A stretch of DNA of 64,000 nucleotides from CAZKBP01 sp964551015 (GCA_964551015.1 CAZKBP010000005.1:186001-250000); one strand, 5' to 3'. Positions 8,879-17,626 are shown, numbered from the stretch's first letter. A program made the numbers and translations. The notes: generated by a model from the sequence alone, not told the origin.

Positions 8879-9273
8879 TTAGGTGCTTTCTAAGCTTCGT
8901 TCGATCAGTTTTTCCTGATAATAGGCAAAAACACGAGATTTCGAGACAAAACCACTATACTTACCATCGTGCATCACGGGAAGTGTCCAGACTCCCGTAG
9001 AAAGATGACTGGATAAGCTAATTGATAAAAGTTTTCATCATACGTACAAGAAGTAAGATGATGCCGGATGAACTCGACGGCATTTTTAAGCAGTACCGCG
9101 GCCAAGCCAGAAAAAAGCCCTACGACGGCACTGATAAACAAGATGAAATTTTTCTCTGGAAGATATTTTCGCCTTAATTCTTTTAAAGATTTGAAGAAGG
9201 GAGACTCCCCTATTTTTTTCATTTTTCCGATCTTTTCCCGAAATAGAAGTTTTATTTTTGCTACATTTTCCAC
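8879..9273 (-). pseudogene. ClC chloride channel remnant with large internal deletion
   Basis: Starting at a GTG at 9273, about 80 residues match the N-terminus of Bacteroidota ClC channels: KYLPEKNFILFISAVVGLFS, then AAVLLKNAVEFIRH and NFYQLAYPVI. The frame then ends at 8974 in unrelated residues. In another minus frame, 8879 to about 9000, lies a typical ClC C-terminus ending a CBS domain (GVWTLPVMHDGKYSG, FVSKSRVFAYYQEKL) with stop TAA at 8879-8881. The two halves join near 9000-9010. A complete channel has about 600 residues, so roughly 1.4 kb of pore and CBS sequence is missing and the join is out of frame. It cannot make a channel. An assembly error is the main alternative. Confidence 0.82.
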
Positions 9274-9491
9274 GAGGGAGCTAAATTACCTCCTGAGATA
9301 GAAACAGGTCGCACGTGGCAAGCTAACCCGCTTTGTATAGAAAGCAAAATTTTTATTAGTTCCTGTGGCGATAAAAACAAGACAAAACTGTACCTAGCTT
9401 TGAACTCCCTGTCCAAACCGAGGTAGTAGGCTCATGCTTCTCTCCTAAATTTTTGGAAATATTTATCTACCAAGCTCGATTAAGCAAAAAT

Positions 9492-11198
9492 ATGATGAAG
9501 AATTTCGTATGCAAAATTACATTACTCTTACTTTTCTGTAAGATCAGCATGCCAACGGTACAAGCCCAGAGTACCGAGCGTGCCAAGCAGGAAGCTTACA
9601 GCCTGCAATCACCCTTTCATGCGATTTATAACCATCGTCTCAATTTGCAACCTGACCAGTACAATCCTTCTCAGGCTGCTGCTTCGCTTCGTTGGGTGCA
9701 AATTCAAGGAGAAGATCAAACCAGCTTGGCGATTAAACTTCATCAAATCATCAATGCCAACGGACTTATCTTCATCGAGGAAGAAATTCCCTTACAAAGC
9801 GACTATATCGACTCTGCCTCGGGGCAATACGTTTACACGCCCTTTGAAAAATTTCCTGAGATTTATTTAGAGCGGACGAATGGCTACAATGGTCGTCAAA
9901 TTTGGCAATATTCCGAAGCAACCGTAAGGGCAATCCCAGCCCTTTACCGCAAGACTTTTCCCTTCAGAACCGACAAATTATTTGATTTTGTGGGTAATGG
10001 GAATGTATTGGGATTTACTTGGGTGAATCTGATTGGCTTGGCGGTCTTACTGGTGGTTCCTTTCTTTTTATATCGCGTAGTTCTCTCCATTTTGATTTAT
10101 GGGGGGAAGAAGATGATGGGAACTTTTACCCAGCAAGAAGCCCGCTCGAGGCGAATCAAGAAGATTTCGCGCCCAATTAGCTTATTTTTAGTTTTTCTAT
10201 TAGCCAAGCGTTTAGTGCCGATTTTTCAATTTCCTAGCGCTATCGCCTATTATTTGATCTTGGTGATAGACATTGCTCTACCTGTTTTTGTCCTGCTTAT
10301 GAGTATTGGTTTTGTAAATCTGCTGACATTATACATGGAGAAAATGGTGGATAAACAAACTAATATCTGGTTTGCCCAGCTCATTCCTTTTATCCGCACT
10401 TCCCTCCAAATTGTGGCGATTGTGGTGAGCCTGATCTATCTGCTTGAAACACTAGAGCTCAATGTAACCGCCCTTATTGCGGGTTTGTCCATCGGTGGTT
10501 TGGCCTTCGCCTTGGCGGCACAAGATACACTCAAAAACTTTTTTGGCTCCATTACCATTTTCATTGATCATCCTTTCCGGGTGGGCGATTGGATCGTGGC
10601 CGATGGGATTGACGGCGTGGTGGAGCAAGTCGGGGTACGTTCTACCCGTATTCGTTCACTCTACAACTCGGTACTGCACGTGCCCAATGGGCGCATGGCC
10701 GATTTGACGATCGATAACTTGGGCATGCGGATTTATCGCCGTTATCGCACTACGATTAGCATTACTTACGATACGCCACCTGCATTGATTAAAGCTTTTT
10801 TGAAGGGTTTGAGAGAAATTGTAAGAAAACATCCACAGACCCGTAAGGACTTTTTTGGTATTCATTTCTATGAATTTGGCTCGGCTTCTCTGAATATTCT
10901 CTTTAACGTGTTCCTGAATGCGCCTGATTTCGAGAACGAATGGTACATTCGAGAGCAAATCAATCTAGAAATTCTAGAATTGGCGCACAGTTTGGGTGTG
11001 CGCTTTGCCTTCCCCACGCAGACTTTGCATATCGAGGGAATGCCCGGCCATCCGAGCCTAACACCTCAATATTCAGAAGCTGACCTTAATGAAGAAACCT
11101 TAAAAGTTCGGCTAGAAAACTTTATGAAAAGAGAGAAAATTCATCCTAGTCCTCCCAAAAATGGCAGTGGAGAGATTCTGTCGGAAGAGGGAGATTGA
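9492..11198 (+). CDS. MscS-family mechanosensitive ion channel
   Basis: 568 residues from the ATG at 9492; the open frame begins at a TTG at 9453. The N-terminal signal peptide ends near TVQAQ. A periplasmic domain of about 140 residues follows, then several membrane segments (WVNLIGLAVLLVVPFFLYRV; YYLILVIDIALPVFVLL; TSLQIVAIVVSLIYLLETL). The pore helix and beta domain carry the family signature LAAQDTLKNFFGS and HPFRVGDWI. This class opens under membrane tension to release solutes during hypo-osmotic shock. The added N-terminal domain is larger than in E. coli MscS. Convergent or tandem neighbours give no further hint. Confidence 0.9.
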   Translation: MMKNFVCKITLLLLFCKISMPTVQAQSTERAKQEAYSLQSPFHAIYNHRLNLQPDQYNPSQAAASLRWVQIQGEDQTSLAIKLHQIINANGLIFIEEEIPLQSDYIDSASGQYVYTPFEKFPEIYLERTNGYNGRQIWQYSEATVRAIPALYRKTFPFRTDKLFDFVGNGNVLGFTWVNLIGLAVLLVVPFFLYRVVLSILIYGGKKMMGTFTQQEARSRRIKKISRPISLFLVFLLAKRLVPIFQFPSAIAYYLILVIDIALPVFVLLMSIGFVNLLTLYMEKMVDKQTNIWFAQLIPFIRTSLQIVAIVVSLIYLLETLELNVTALIAGLSIGGLAFALAAQDTLKNFFGSITIFIDHPFRVGDWIVADGIDGVVEQVGVRSTRIRSLYNSVLHVPNGRMADLTIDNLGMRIYRRYRTTISITYDTPPALIKAFLKGLREIVRKHPQTRKDFFGIHFYEFGSASLNILFNVFLNAPDFENEWYIREQINLEILELAHSLGVRFAFPTQTLHIEGMPGHPSLTPQYSEADLNEETLKVRLENFMKREKIHPSPPKNGSGEILSEEGD

Positions 11199-11313
11199 TT
11201 TGTATCTCAAAAGTGAAGCGATCGTGAGGCATTGCCTTGGCACAAAACTTTCCCTTGGTAACTTGTGTTTTAGATATGCTAATTCATACATATTTATTCT
11301 ATAAATCAAGCAT

Positions 11314-11877
11314 ATGAGTCAAGATTTGAATACAAATTCAGGATTGGAAGTAGCAACTCTGGGTGGAGGTTGTTTTTGGTGCTTAGAAGCAGTTTATCAG
11401 CGCACCCAAGGCGTCCACCAAGTAGTTTCGGGCTACACGGGCGGGCAAGTCAAAAATCCTACCTACCGTGAGATTTGCACGGGACAAACCGGACACGCTG
11501 AGGTCATACAAGTACATTTTGATCCCAAAGAGATTTCTTACGGAGATATTCTTTATATCTTTTGGCGAATCCACGATCCTACCACGCTCAATCGTCAGGG
11601 TAATGACGTAGGCACGCAGTATCGTTCAGCGATTTTTTATCATGACGATACGCAAAAAGCAATCGCGGAGCAGTCCAAACAAGAAACTGAGGCTTCAGAT
11701 TTATGGAGCGATGCGATCGTAACGGAAATTAGTCCTTTGACGGAATTTTATGTAGCTGAAGATTACCATCAAAATTATTACAATGATAATCCCAATCAGC
11801 CCTACTGTGTGTACGTAGTAGATCCCAAAGTGAAAAAATTTGAAAAAGAATTCAAAAACCGCTTAATGCGTAAGTAG
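11314..11877 (+). CDS. msrA: Peptide methionine sulfoxide reductase MsrA
   Basis: 187 residues; reduces methionine-S-sulfoxide in proteins and free methionine sulfoxide. The catalytic motif GCFWC places nucleophile C20 with the second Cys at 23. GYTGGQVKNPTYREICTGQT and GHAEVIQVHFDP are hallmark family segments, and the C-terminal EDYHQNYY is present. It is a cytoplasmic single-domain form without an MsrB fusion. The ATG at 11314 follows an AT-rich leader. Confidence 0.96.
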   Translation: MSQDLNTNSGLEVATLGGGCFWCLEAVYQRTQGVHQVVSGYTGGQVKNPTYREICTGQTGHAEVIQVHFDPKEISYGDILYIFWRIHDPTTLNRQGNDVGTQYRSAIFYHDDTQKAIAEQSKQETEASDLWSDAIVTEISPLTEFYVAEDYHQNYYNDNPNQPYCVYVVDPKVKKFEKEFKNRLMRK

Positions 11878-11895
11878 TAAACTGAGCATTACAGA

Positions 11896-11946
11896 TAGAA
11901 AGATTCGCGAACCGCAGATTTGCAAGTCAATGGGTGAATCTTTCTA
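11896..11946. terminator. Perfect 11-bp inverted repeat between convergent genes
   Basis: TAGAAAGATTC (11896-11906) and GAATCTTTCTA (11936-11946) are exact complements with a 29-nt loop. They lie between the 3' ends of msrA and the Crp-family gene. Position suggests a shared bidirectional terminator, but there is no long T tract on either side. Confidence 0.45.
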
Positions 11947-11950
11947 CCAT

Positions 11951-12577
11951 TTATACGATTGCCTCCATTTTGGCCTGATCGAGTACCACGATCCGGCCAT
12001 TTTGTTCTTGGATGAGCCCTTCGGTGCGTAAGTCTTGAAGCGTTTTGGCGAGGGTTTTTTCGTTGATACCAACCAGATGAGCCAATTGAGGCCAAGCCAC
12101 ACTGAGATTGATCTGATTAGCAGGATTCAAGCCGTACGTGCGAAGCATATCGAGTAGGAGGTAGGTGATGCGCTGCCGAATACTTTTGCGGTGCATATGC
12201 AAAATCTTGTCTTCTACCCGATTAACCTCCTTACAGAGTTCCTGCAAGATGACCATACGCAATTGTATATTTTGCTTTATGGCCTCATTGACGAATGAGA
12301 GATGGATGTAGCCCAGTAAGGAATCTTCCAAAGTCTGAACAGTATTCTGGTAAATTTTGCCTCGTAAGGCATTAAGGCCGAGCACATGTCCACTTTTAAT
12401 AAAGTTAGGTGCTAAACCTTTATCAATCTTATCGCTTTTGTAGCTCACCAAACTTCCCTGATGAAGGTAGAAAAGCTTATCTGCAGAAGTACCCTCTTGG
12501 TACAAGAGAGTCTGAGCTGGTACATCCAGGGTTTCCTGATGTTCCTCAAAAAATTGCCTCAAGCTTGTCTTTTTCAT
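11951..12577 (-). CDS. Crp/Fnr-family transcriptional regulator
   Basis: 208 residues. The N-terminal cNMP-type beta roll (LLYQEGTSADKLFYLHQGSL) is followed by a long dimerisation helix and a C-terminal winged helix-turn-helix (WPQLAHLVGINEKTLAKTLQ). There is no N-terminal cysteine cluster, so iron-sulfur sensing is unlikely. The effector is unknown; many Bacteroidota members do not bind cAMP. It is the first of two Crp/Fnr genes in tandem on this strand. A TACTTTTG -7 box lies 19 bp before the ATG, giving a short leader. Confidence 0.85.
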   Translation of the reverse strand: MKKTSLRQFFEEHQETLDVPAQTLLYQEGTSADKLFYLHQGSLVSYKSDKIDKGLAPNFIKSGHVLGLNALRGKIYQNTVQTLEDSLLGYIHLSFVNEAIKQNIQLRMVILQELCKEVNRVEDKILHMHRKSIRQRITYLLLDMLRTYGLNPANQINLSVAWPQLAHLVGINEKTLAKTLQDLRTEGLIQEQNGRIVVLDQAKMEAIV

Positions 12578-12596
12578 ACTTCTAATGATTTTACAT

Positions 12597-12604
12597 CAAA
12601 AGTA
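12597..12604 (-). promoter_or_regulatory. Candidate -7 promoter element (TACTTTTG)
   Basis: Fits TAnnTTTG on the minus strand and lies 19 bp upstream of the ATG at 12577. The -33 position holds only a T-rich stretch, so the match is partial. Confidence 0.35.
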
Positions 12605-12714
12605 AAAGACTTGCTCTTCATATAAAATGATAATGGTCAATTTGTGGAGATTAATAGACAAATTTCTGGAATAAGCAATATTTGCTCGATTAGCGGGTTA
12701 TTTCTAAGGAAAGG

Positions 12715-12903
12715 AGCTAATAATTTTGACTATTGATTAGAACAGTAACTGTGCACGGCTTATTATCAATGTTACTTAACCAAACCTTTTCTGATAGCAC
12801 TCTATTTTACAAAAAACTTGTGTCTGGGTTTACCATTCTGACACAGAGGATTTTAAGCAAAATAACACACTTGGCTGCCTATCAATAGTCAAAATTATTA
12901 GCT
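12715..12903. repeat. Perfect 23-bp inverted repeat flanking 143 bp
   Basis: The left arm is 12715-12737 and the right arm is 12881-12903. They are exact reverse complements; both contain the word CTAATAATTTTGACTATTGA or its complement. The right arm is the 3' end of the FNR-like gene and includes its last six codons and stop. The left arm lies in the intergenic region. The two arms diverge immediately outside the 23 bp. The 143-bp interior has no ORF and no clear TAnnTTTG element. Possible readings are an invertible segment, a template-switch duplication, or a long terminator hairpin. Confidence 0.85.
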
Positions 12904-13595
12904 AATCTTTCTAATAATTTCTGATTCAGAATTGCTATTTTCTTTCCTTTCAAGTCGATTACTTTCTTTTTCTTAAATTCAGAGAGTGAACGAATTAAGG
13001 TTTCAGTAGCTGTACCTACCAAATTGGCGATGTCTTCACGTGAAAGTGAAACATTGATTGTTTTTTCATCGTTCTCTAATCCGTAGAACTGTTTGAGCAT
13101 CAGAATAGTTTCGGCTACTCTTTCCTTGACGGTTTTCTGAGCCATGTCGGCTACTTTACCTTCGGCTGCTTTTAAATCACCAGAGAGTATTTCCATGACC
13201 GAGCTGGTCAGGTTATGGCTTTTATGGAGTATCTCCAAAAAAAGTTGTTTGGGTACAAAGCAAATCTGACAATCTTCAATCGCAGCGGCTGAGACTTCGT
13301 ACTTTTCTCCGGCAATCAAGGAGCGGTATCCCAAAACGCTTCCTTCTCGAGCTAGATTCAGAATATGTTCTTTGCCTGTTTCGGCAGTTTTATAAATCTT
13401 GACTTTTCCACTGAAAATACCATAAAGACCCAGTGGGTAATTATTTTCGTGGAAGATGGTACTGCCTTTTTTATATAGGTTAATACTTTTTTGACCAGAG
13501 ATTTCTTCCAAGTGACATTTCTCAACAGTAGAGAAGATGCATTTCCCCCTCACATAGCAAACCTCACAGTCTTGATGTTGGACTTGGGCGTTCAT
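12882..13595 (-). CDS. FNR-like Crp-family regulator with a four-cysteine set
   Basis: 237 residues from the ATG at 13595 (a TTG two codons upstream is less likely). N-terminal cysteines C10, C13 and C19 have the C-x2-C-x5-C spacing of E. coli FNR C20/C23/C29. C112 in CQICFVPKQLF aligns with FNR C122, so all four [4Fe-4S] ligands have counterparts. The beta roll spans about 30-140 and the winged helix holds LSREDIANLVGTATETLIR. The recognition helix keeps the Glu and Arg of TETLIR (FNR VETISR). It is plausibly an oxygen or NO sensor. Its last codons form one arm of the 23-bp inverted repeat. Confidence 0.85.
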   Translation of the reverse strand: MNAQVQHQDCEVCYVRGKCIFSTVEKCHLEEISGQKSINLYKKGSTIFHENNYPLGLYGIFSGKVKIYKTAETGKEHILNLAREGSVLGYRSLIAGEKYEVSAAAIEDCQICFVPKQLFLEILHKSHNLTSSVMEILSGDLKAAEGKVADMAQKTVKERVAETILMLKQFYGLENDEKTINVSLSREDIANLVGTATETLIRSLSEFKKKKVIDLKGKKIAILNQKLLERLANNFDY

Positions 13596-13693
13596 AAACA
13601 AAGAGTTATTTTTTTGACTAGTGGCACTTAATACTAATTAAATATAGCATACATATAGATAAATAACAATTCAACCTGCTCGATTATCGATTT

Positions 13694-14686
13694 TTAAGCA
13701 TTGTTTTCAGGTATCTCGAGCACGATTTTTCCTTGATTCTCATTAGCTTCCATTCTTCGGTGTGCCTGTACTACCTCTGACCAAGGGAACACGCTATCGA
13801 TAATGGCTAAAAGCTTCTTTTGAGAAAAGAGTGTCCAGGCAAAGCTTTGCAAATCTTGCGTCAATTGAAGCTGATATTCCAAGCTACGAGAGCGTAAGGT
13901 TGAACCTAAGATACTCAATCTTTTTCTTAAAATAGATACTAGATTCAAATTTTCGACCTGCACGCCTCCTAACAAGGCGAGCATGACCAAGCGACCGTCT
14001 TGACTAAGACAATTCAAGTTTTTTTGAAAATAAGGAGCCGCAATGAAATCTAAGATCACATGCACCCCTTGACTTTGAGTGAGATGCCGTATTTTTTCTT
14101 CAAAATCCTCTGATTGATAATCAATACACTGTTTCGCGCCTAGCTCCCGACAAATTTCGTGCTTTCCCGCCGAGGCGGTAACCATCACTTCGGCTCCGAT
14201 TTCTTGGGCGAGTTGAATGGCGGCCGTGCCTACTCCACTCGCTCCTGCGTGGATTAATATTTTTTCTCCCCTTTGTAATTTGGCCAGCCAGACCAATGCC
14301 TGAAAAGCCGTCAAAAATACCTCCGGAATGGCAGCCGCCTCCGCAAAAGATAATCCTTCGGGTAGGGGTAAGGCCATCCCTTCGTGGATGACTGCGTATT
14401 CAGCATAAGCTCCGCCGGGCACCAAGCCGCAAACGGCATCTCCTATTTGGTGCTGAGAAGCCTCAGGGCCAAGCTTGACCACTTCTCCGGCGATCTCCAA
14501 GCCCAGAATAGGACTAGCACCCGCCGGAGGGGGATATTTGCCCTGTCTTTGTAGCGTATCGGCTCGATTGAGTGCAGTTGCCTTCACTTTGACGAGAATT
14601 TGGTGCCCGAGAGGTTCAGGAGTTTCCCATTCACCAATGCGCATTTTCTCCGGTTCACCAAAATCGTCTAATACAACTGCTTTCAT
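13694..14686 (-). CDS. NAD(P)H:quinone oxidoreductase, PIG3-type medium-chain reductase
   Basis: 330 residues. The GroES-like domain includes LNRADTLQRQGKYPPPAG, characteristic of the TP53I3/PIG3 quinone oxidoreductases. The Rossmann motif is HAGASGVGTAAIQLAQ. The C-terminus contains PWSEVVQAHRRMEANENQGK and KIVLEI. There are no zinc ligands. It reduces quinones or similar electrophiles with NADPH. It is divergent from the hydroxyacid dehydrogenase gene, with about 118 bp between start codons. Confidence 0.9.
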   Translation of the reverse strand: MKAVVLDDFGEPEKMRIGEWETPEPLGHQILVKVKATALNRADTLQRQGKYPPPAGASPILGLEIAGEVVKLGPEASQHQIGDAVCGLVPGGAYAEYAVIHEGMALPLPEGLSFAEAAAIPEVFLTAFQALVWLAKLQRGEKILIHAGASGVGTAAIQLAQEIGAEVMVTASAGKHEICRELGAKQCIDYQSEDFEEKIRHLTQSQGVHVILDFIAAPYFQKNLNCLSQDGRLVMLALLGGVQVENLNLVSILRKRLSILGSTLRSRSLEYQLQLTQDLQSFAWTLFSQKKLLAIIDSVFPWSEVVQAHRRMEANENQGKIVLEIPENNA

Positions 14687-14804
14687 AAAATGACGTTAAT
14701 TATAAATTCAGTACAAAAAAATAAAGTTTTTGTCATTAATCCATATAGAAACAAATATTAATTTTTAATATAAAAGATTCTTAAAGGAAAAAATATCAGA
14801 ATTG

Positions 14805-15782
14805 ATGAAAATTGTAGTATTAGATAGCCATACACTCAACCCCGGAGATTTGGATTGGGAGAGACTCGAGGCACTAGGTGAAATCGAGATATACAGTCGG
14901 AGTGCTCCCAAAGAAGTATTGCCTCGTGTGCAAGAAGCGGCCATCATTCTGACCAACAAAGTCCCCTTGGGAGCCGATCGTATTCAGCAATTACCTGATC
15001 TTAAATACATTGGCGTAACCGCCACGGGTTATGACCTCGTAGACTTGGAAGCAGCCAGTGAAAATAACATCATCGTGAGCAATGTGCCTGCTTATGGTAC
15101 AGCAGCGGTAGCCCAGCACACGATTGCCTTATTGCTGGAGCTTTGCAATCACGTGGGGCACCACCAGATCAGTGTGCAAATGGGCGATTGGAGCCGTAAC
15201 CCCGATTGGACTTATTGGAAAAACCCTTTACAAGAAATCGCGGGCAAGACTTTGGGCATCGTGGGTATGGGAAAAATTGGGCGCAGGGTAGGGGAGATCG
15301 CGCGTGCCTTTGGGATGACCATCCTCTACCACAGCCCAAGTGATAAGCAAATAGCGTGGGCCGATTTTGTAGATTTAGAATTCCTTTTCATGCACAGTGA
15401 TGTGGTGAGTTTGCATTTACCCCTCACGGACGAGAACCGAGCATTTGTCAACAAAAGTCTGATTTGCAAGATGAAACCACAGGCTTTTCTGATCAATACG
15501 GCCAGAGGCGGCTTGATTCAAGAAGAAGACTTGGCCGAAGCACTCAATGAAGGCCGAATCGCAGGGGCGGGCTTGGATGTGCTTTCAGAAGAGCCTCCCC
15601 CTTTGGATCATCCTTTGATTAAAGCTAAGAATGCTATTATCACCCCCCACAATGCTTGGGGAGCCAAAGAATCAAGACAGCGATTGTTGGATATTGCCGT
15701 GGAGAACGTCAGTGCTTTTTTGGCAGGTGAACCCCAAAATGTGGTCAATCACCACTTCTTAGCCCGGCGTTTTGAAGCGTGA
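14805..15782 (+). CDS. D-2-hydroxyacid dehydrogenase (glycerate-dehydrogenase-like)
   Basis: 325 residues from the ATG at 14805 (a TTG directly precedes it). The NAD-binding motif is GIVGMGKIGRRVG. The active-site Arg lies in INTARGGLIQEEDL, Glu in LSEEPPP and His in TPHNAWGAKESR. Sequence features fit the glycerate/hydroxypyruvate reductase group more than classical SerA, because no ACT domain is present. The convergent neighbour is a SerC-like aminotransferase with only 2 bp between stop codons. A role in serine or glycerate metabolism is therefore plausible but inferred. Confidence 0.87.
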   Translation: MKIVVLDSHTLNPGDLDWERLEALGEIEIYSRSAPKEVLPRVQEAAIILTNKVPLGADRIQQLPDLKYIGVTATGYDLVDLEAASENNIIVSNVPAYGTAAVAQHTIALLLELCNHVGHHQISVQMGDWSRNPDWTYWKNPLQEIAGKTLGIVGMGKIGRRVGEIARAFGMTILYHSPSDKQIAWADFVDLEFLFMHSDVVSLHLPLTDENRAFVNKSLICKMKPQAFLINTARGGLIQEEDLAEALNEGRIAGAGLDVLSEEPPPLDHPLIKAKNAIITPHNAWGAKESRQRLLDIAVENVSAFLAGEPQNVVNHHFLARRFEA

Positions 15783-15784
15783 GA

Positions 15785-16870
15785 TCAAACTTCCATCTCC
15801 GCTAGCTTCTGAATCAATTCGGTAAATTCCCAAATAGTATTAGCTGGAAAATTAGCGATCCGAATCTGTTTTTCCTTGTATTCTCCGTAGCCCGAGCCTA
15901 CTACCAGGTTTGCTTGTGCCAGGGCTCCCAAAATCTGTGAAGATTCTTCGCTGGTATTGGCCACGATGACCGTGTCGGAGCGGTGCGCTTCGTTTTGTAC
16001 GAAAATTTCAAAGCCCTCCGTGTTGGCCAGAGTTTTATAAATGGCTTGCGCTCCTGAGGCAATTTCCTGACGCATCATACCAATATCTCTTTGGAGCATA
16101 TCTTTGGCGACTTGCCCCAGCAAATAAATGCTCAATACATTGGGTGTGCAGGGCGTTTGAAATTTTTTGAAATATTTCCACATATTGGTCAGGCGGTGAT
16201 AAGTGCCGGTTACCAAGCCTTTGCTCTCCAAGCTTTCGGCCTTGGCTAAGCATTTTTCATTGACGAGCCATACCCCCAAACCCGCGGGCAAGCCAAAAGC
16301 CTTTTGTACGGAGAAGAAAGCACTATCTACTTTATTGTAATTGAGCACCGGATAGGGGGCCGAAGAAACCATATCTACTGCTACGATACTTTTGGGGAAT
16401 TGATCCTTGATTTGATGAATATCTGAGACGGGCATAGTGACTCCCGCGCTGGTTTCGTTGTGCGTGAGAGCAATGAATTCGGGTGAGCTAGGAAAGTCAA
16501 TTTCTGGTAATAAAAAGCCTTGCCCGAAAGGCACTTCGTGTTTCTTAGGTTTTTTCTGTAATAATTCTGCCGTTTGGTGGAAACGATTAGAAAAAGACCC
16601 ATTGACTAGATGAAAAGGTTCTTCTTCTACACAATTCATCAGGAGTCTTTCCCAGATTTCGGTAGCCGAACCCGTGAAGAGCACGGCATAGTCATCGGGT
16701 AGCTGGAAAATTTCCTTGAGATATTCGTAAGTTTCTTGGTAAATTTCCGAGAAGCGCGGACTCCGGTGTGAAATCGAGGGAATTTGTTCTTCCAAAGCTT
16801 TTTGTAGATGCTGAGGTACGGTAGGATAGAGGGCAGCAGGGCCAGGTGTGAAATAGCTCAAGGGTTTCAT
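15785..16870 (-). CDS. Class V aminotransferase, phosphoserine aminotransferase-like
   Basis: 361 residues, PLP-dependent. It starts with the SerC-type YFTPGPAALYPTV. The PLP lysine is K190 in FSVQKAFGLPAG, and ALTHNETSAGV (134-144) is the substrate/cofactor segment. Bacteroidota SerC proteins are often this divergent type of about 355 residues. It would convert 3-phosphohydroxypyruvate to phosphoserine. It could instead be a related serine-glyoxylate or alanine-glyoxylate aminotransferase; SerC is the favoured reading. Confidence 0.78.
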   Translation of the reverse strand: MKPLSYFTPGPAALYPTVPQHLQKALEEQIPSISHRSPRFSEIYQETYEYLKEIFQLPDDYAVLFTGSATEIWERLLMNCVEEEPFHLVNGSFSNRFHQTAELLQKKPKKHEVPFGQGFLLPEIDFPSSPEFIALTHNETSAGVTMPVSDIHQIKDQFPKSIVAVDMVSSAPYPVLNYNKVDSAFFSVQKAFGLPAGLGVWLVNEKCLAKAESLESKGLVTGTYHRLTNMWKYFKKFQTPCTPNVLSIYLLGQVAKDMLQRDIGMMRQEIASGAQAIYKTLANTEGFEIFVQNEAHRSDTVIVANTSEESSQILGALAQANLVVGSGYGEYKEKQIRIANFPANTIWEFTELIQKLAEMEV

Positions 16871-16932
16871 CTGAGAAGGTAATTTTGGTTTTTGGAGGCA
16901 AGATAGGTATTTTTTGGAAATTTAGCGGTTCG

Positions 16933-17391
16933 CTAGTAAACTTCCTGAATTTCAATCTCACGACCATTCAAGATAATTTTTTCTCCAGCTTGTTTTTGTA
17001 GTAAAAGCTGACTAATAGGAGCCTGTGCTGAGATGCAATAGTAAGTTTGCTCGTCTAGGGCTACTTTGCCCAATGCTACGGAAATAAAATATTTACCCTG
17101 ATTCGTGATGACTAAACTGCCTAACTGCGCTTGATGGAAGGTTTTTCGGGGGTCAATTTGAGTGAGTTGATGCTGAATTTGTCGGGCTTGGGCGAGCTGT
17201 TTTTGAGCTTTGGCCTCCTCGATTTGTACCATGGCGCGTCCGGTTTCGTATTTATCGCCCACGCTACTTTTGGTTTCGTTATTACGAGCTTCGGCTAGGG
17301 ACGCCAGGCTTTTCTGTAGTTCTGCGGTTTGAGTTTGTACACGTAAGGTACATATGTGGTGGAGGGCGATTTTGACTTGAGGGTAGTTCAT
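16933..17391 (-). CDS. GreA/GreB C-terminal-like domain protein
   Basis: 152 residues. Residues about 20-80 form a helical coiled coil with SSVGDKYETGRAMVQIEEAK. Residues about 90-152 resemble the FKBP-like C-terminal domain of GreA (GSLVITNQGKYFISVALGKV; then SPIGK-like region APISQLLLQKQAGEKIILNG). The GreA DLSEN acidic tip is absent; SVGDKYETG occupies the turn. Databases often label this family 3-oxoacyl-ACP synthase, which the sequence does not support. It may bind the RNA polymerase secondary channel like other Gre relatives. It lies 34 bp downstream of the ywbE-like gene and is likely cotranscribed. Confidence 0.72.
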   Translation of the reverse strand: MNYPQVKIALHHICTLRVQTQTAELQKSLASLAEARNNETKSSVGDKYETGRAMVQIEEAKAQKQLAQARQIQHQLTQIDPRKTFHQAQLGSLVITNQGKYFISVALGKVALDEQTYYCISAQAPISQLLLQKQAGEKIILNGREIEIQEVY

Positions 17392-17425
17392 GGAGTTGTT
17401 TTTTAGGGAATTCGAGATGGGGGCT

Positions 17426-17626
17426 TTATTCTTCTAGAATCTTTTTCACCCGACCTACTTCTCCGGTTTCAAGCTCTACCTTGATGCCGTGCGGATGTTG
17501 AGCTGATTTGGTGAGGATACGGCGTACCACTCCCTCGGTGAGTTCTCCGGTGGGTTGATCTTGTTTTTGGACGATGGCGACGGCTTGGCCGACTCGGATG
17601 TCAGCCCGGTTTTTTCCGTTAGGCAT
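17426..17626 (-). CDS. ywbE: YwbE-family protein (DUF2196)
   Basis: 66 residues. The pattern GKNRADIRVGQAVAIVQKQD, then GELTEGVVRRILT and HPHGIKVELETGEVGRVKKI fits the small YwbE/DUF2196 family, whose function is unknown. It is one beta-rich domain with an SH3-like appearance. It is followed closely by the GreA-like gene on the same strand. Confidence 0.88.
   Translation of the reverse strand: MPNGKNRADIRVGQAVAIVQKQDQPTGELTEGVVRRILTKSAQHPHGIKVELETGEVGRVKKILEE

Noticed and set aside
14475..14693. Plus-strand ORF inside the quinone oxidoreductase gene
   Set aside because: Complementary to a well supported gene and rich in residues produced by antisense reading.
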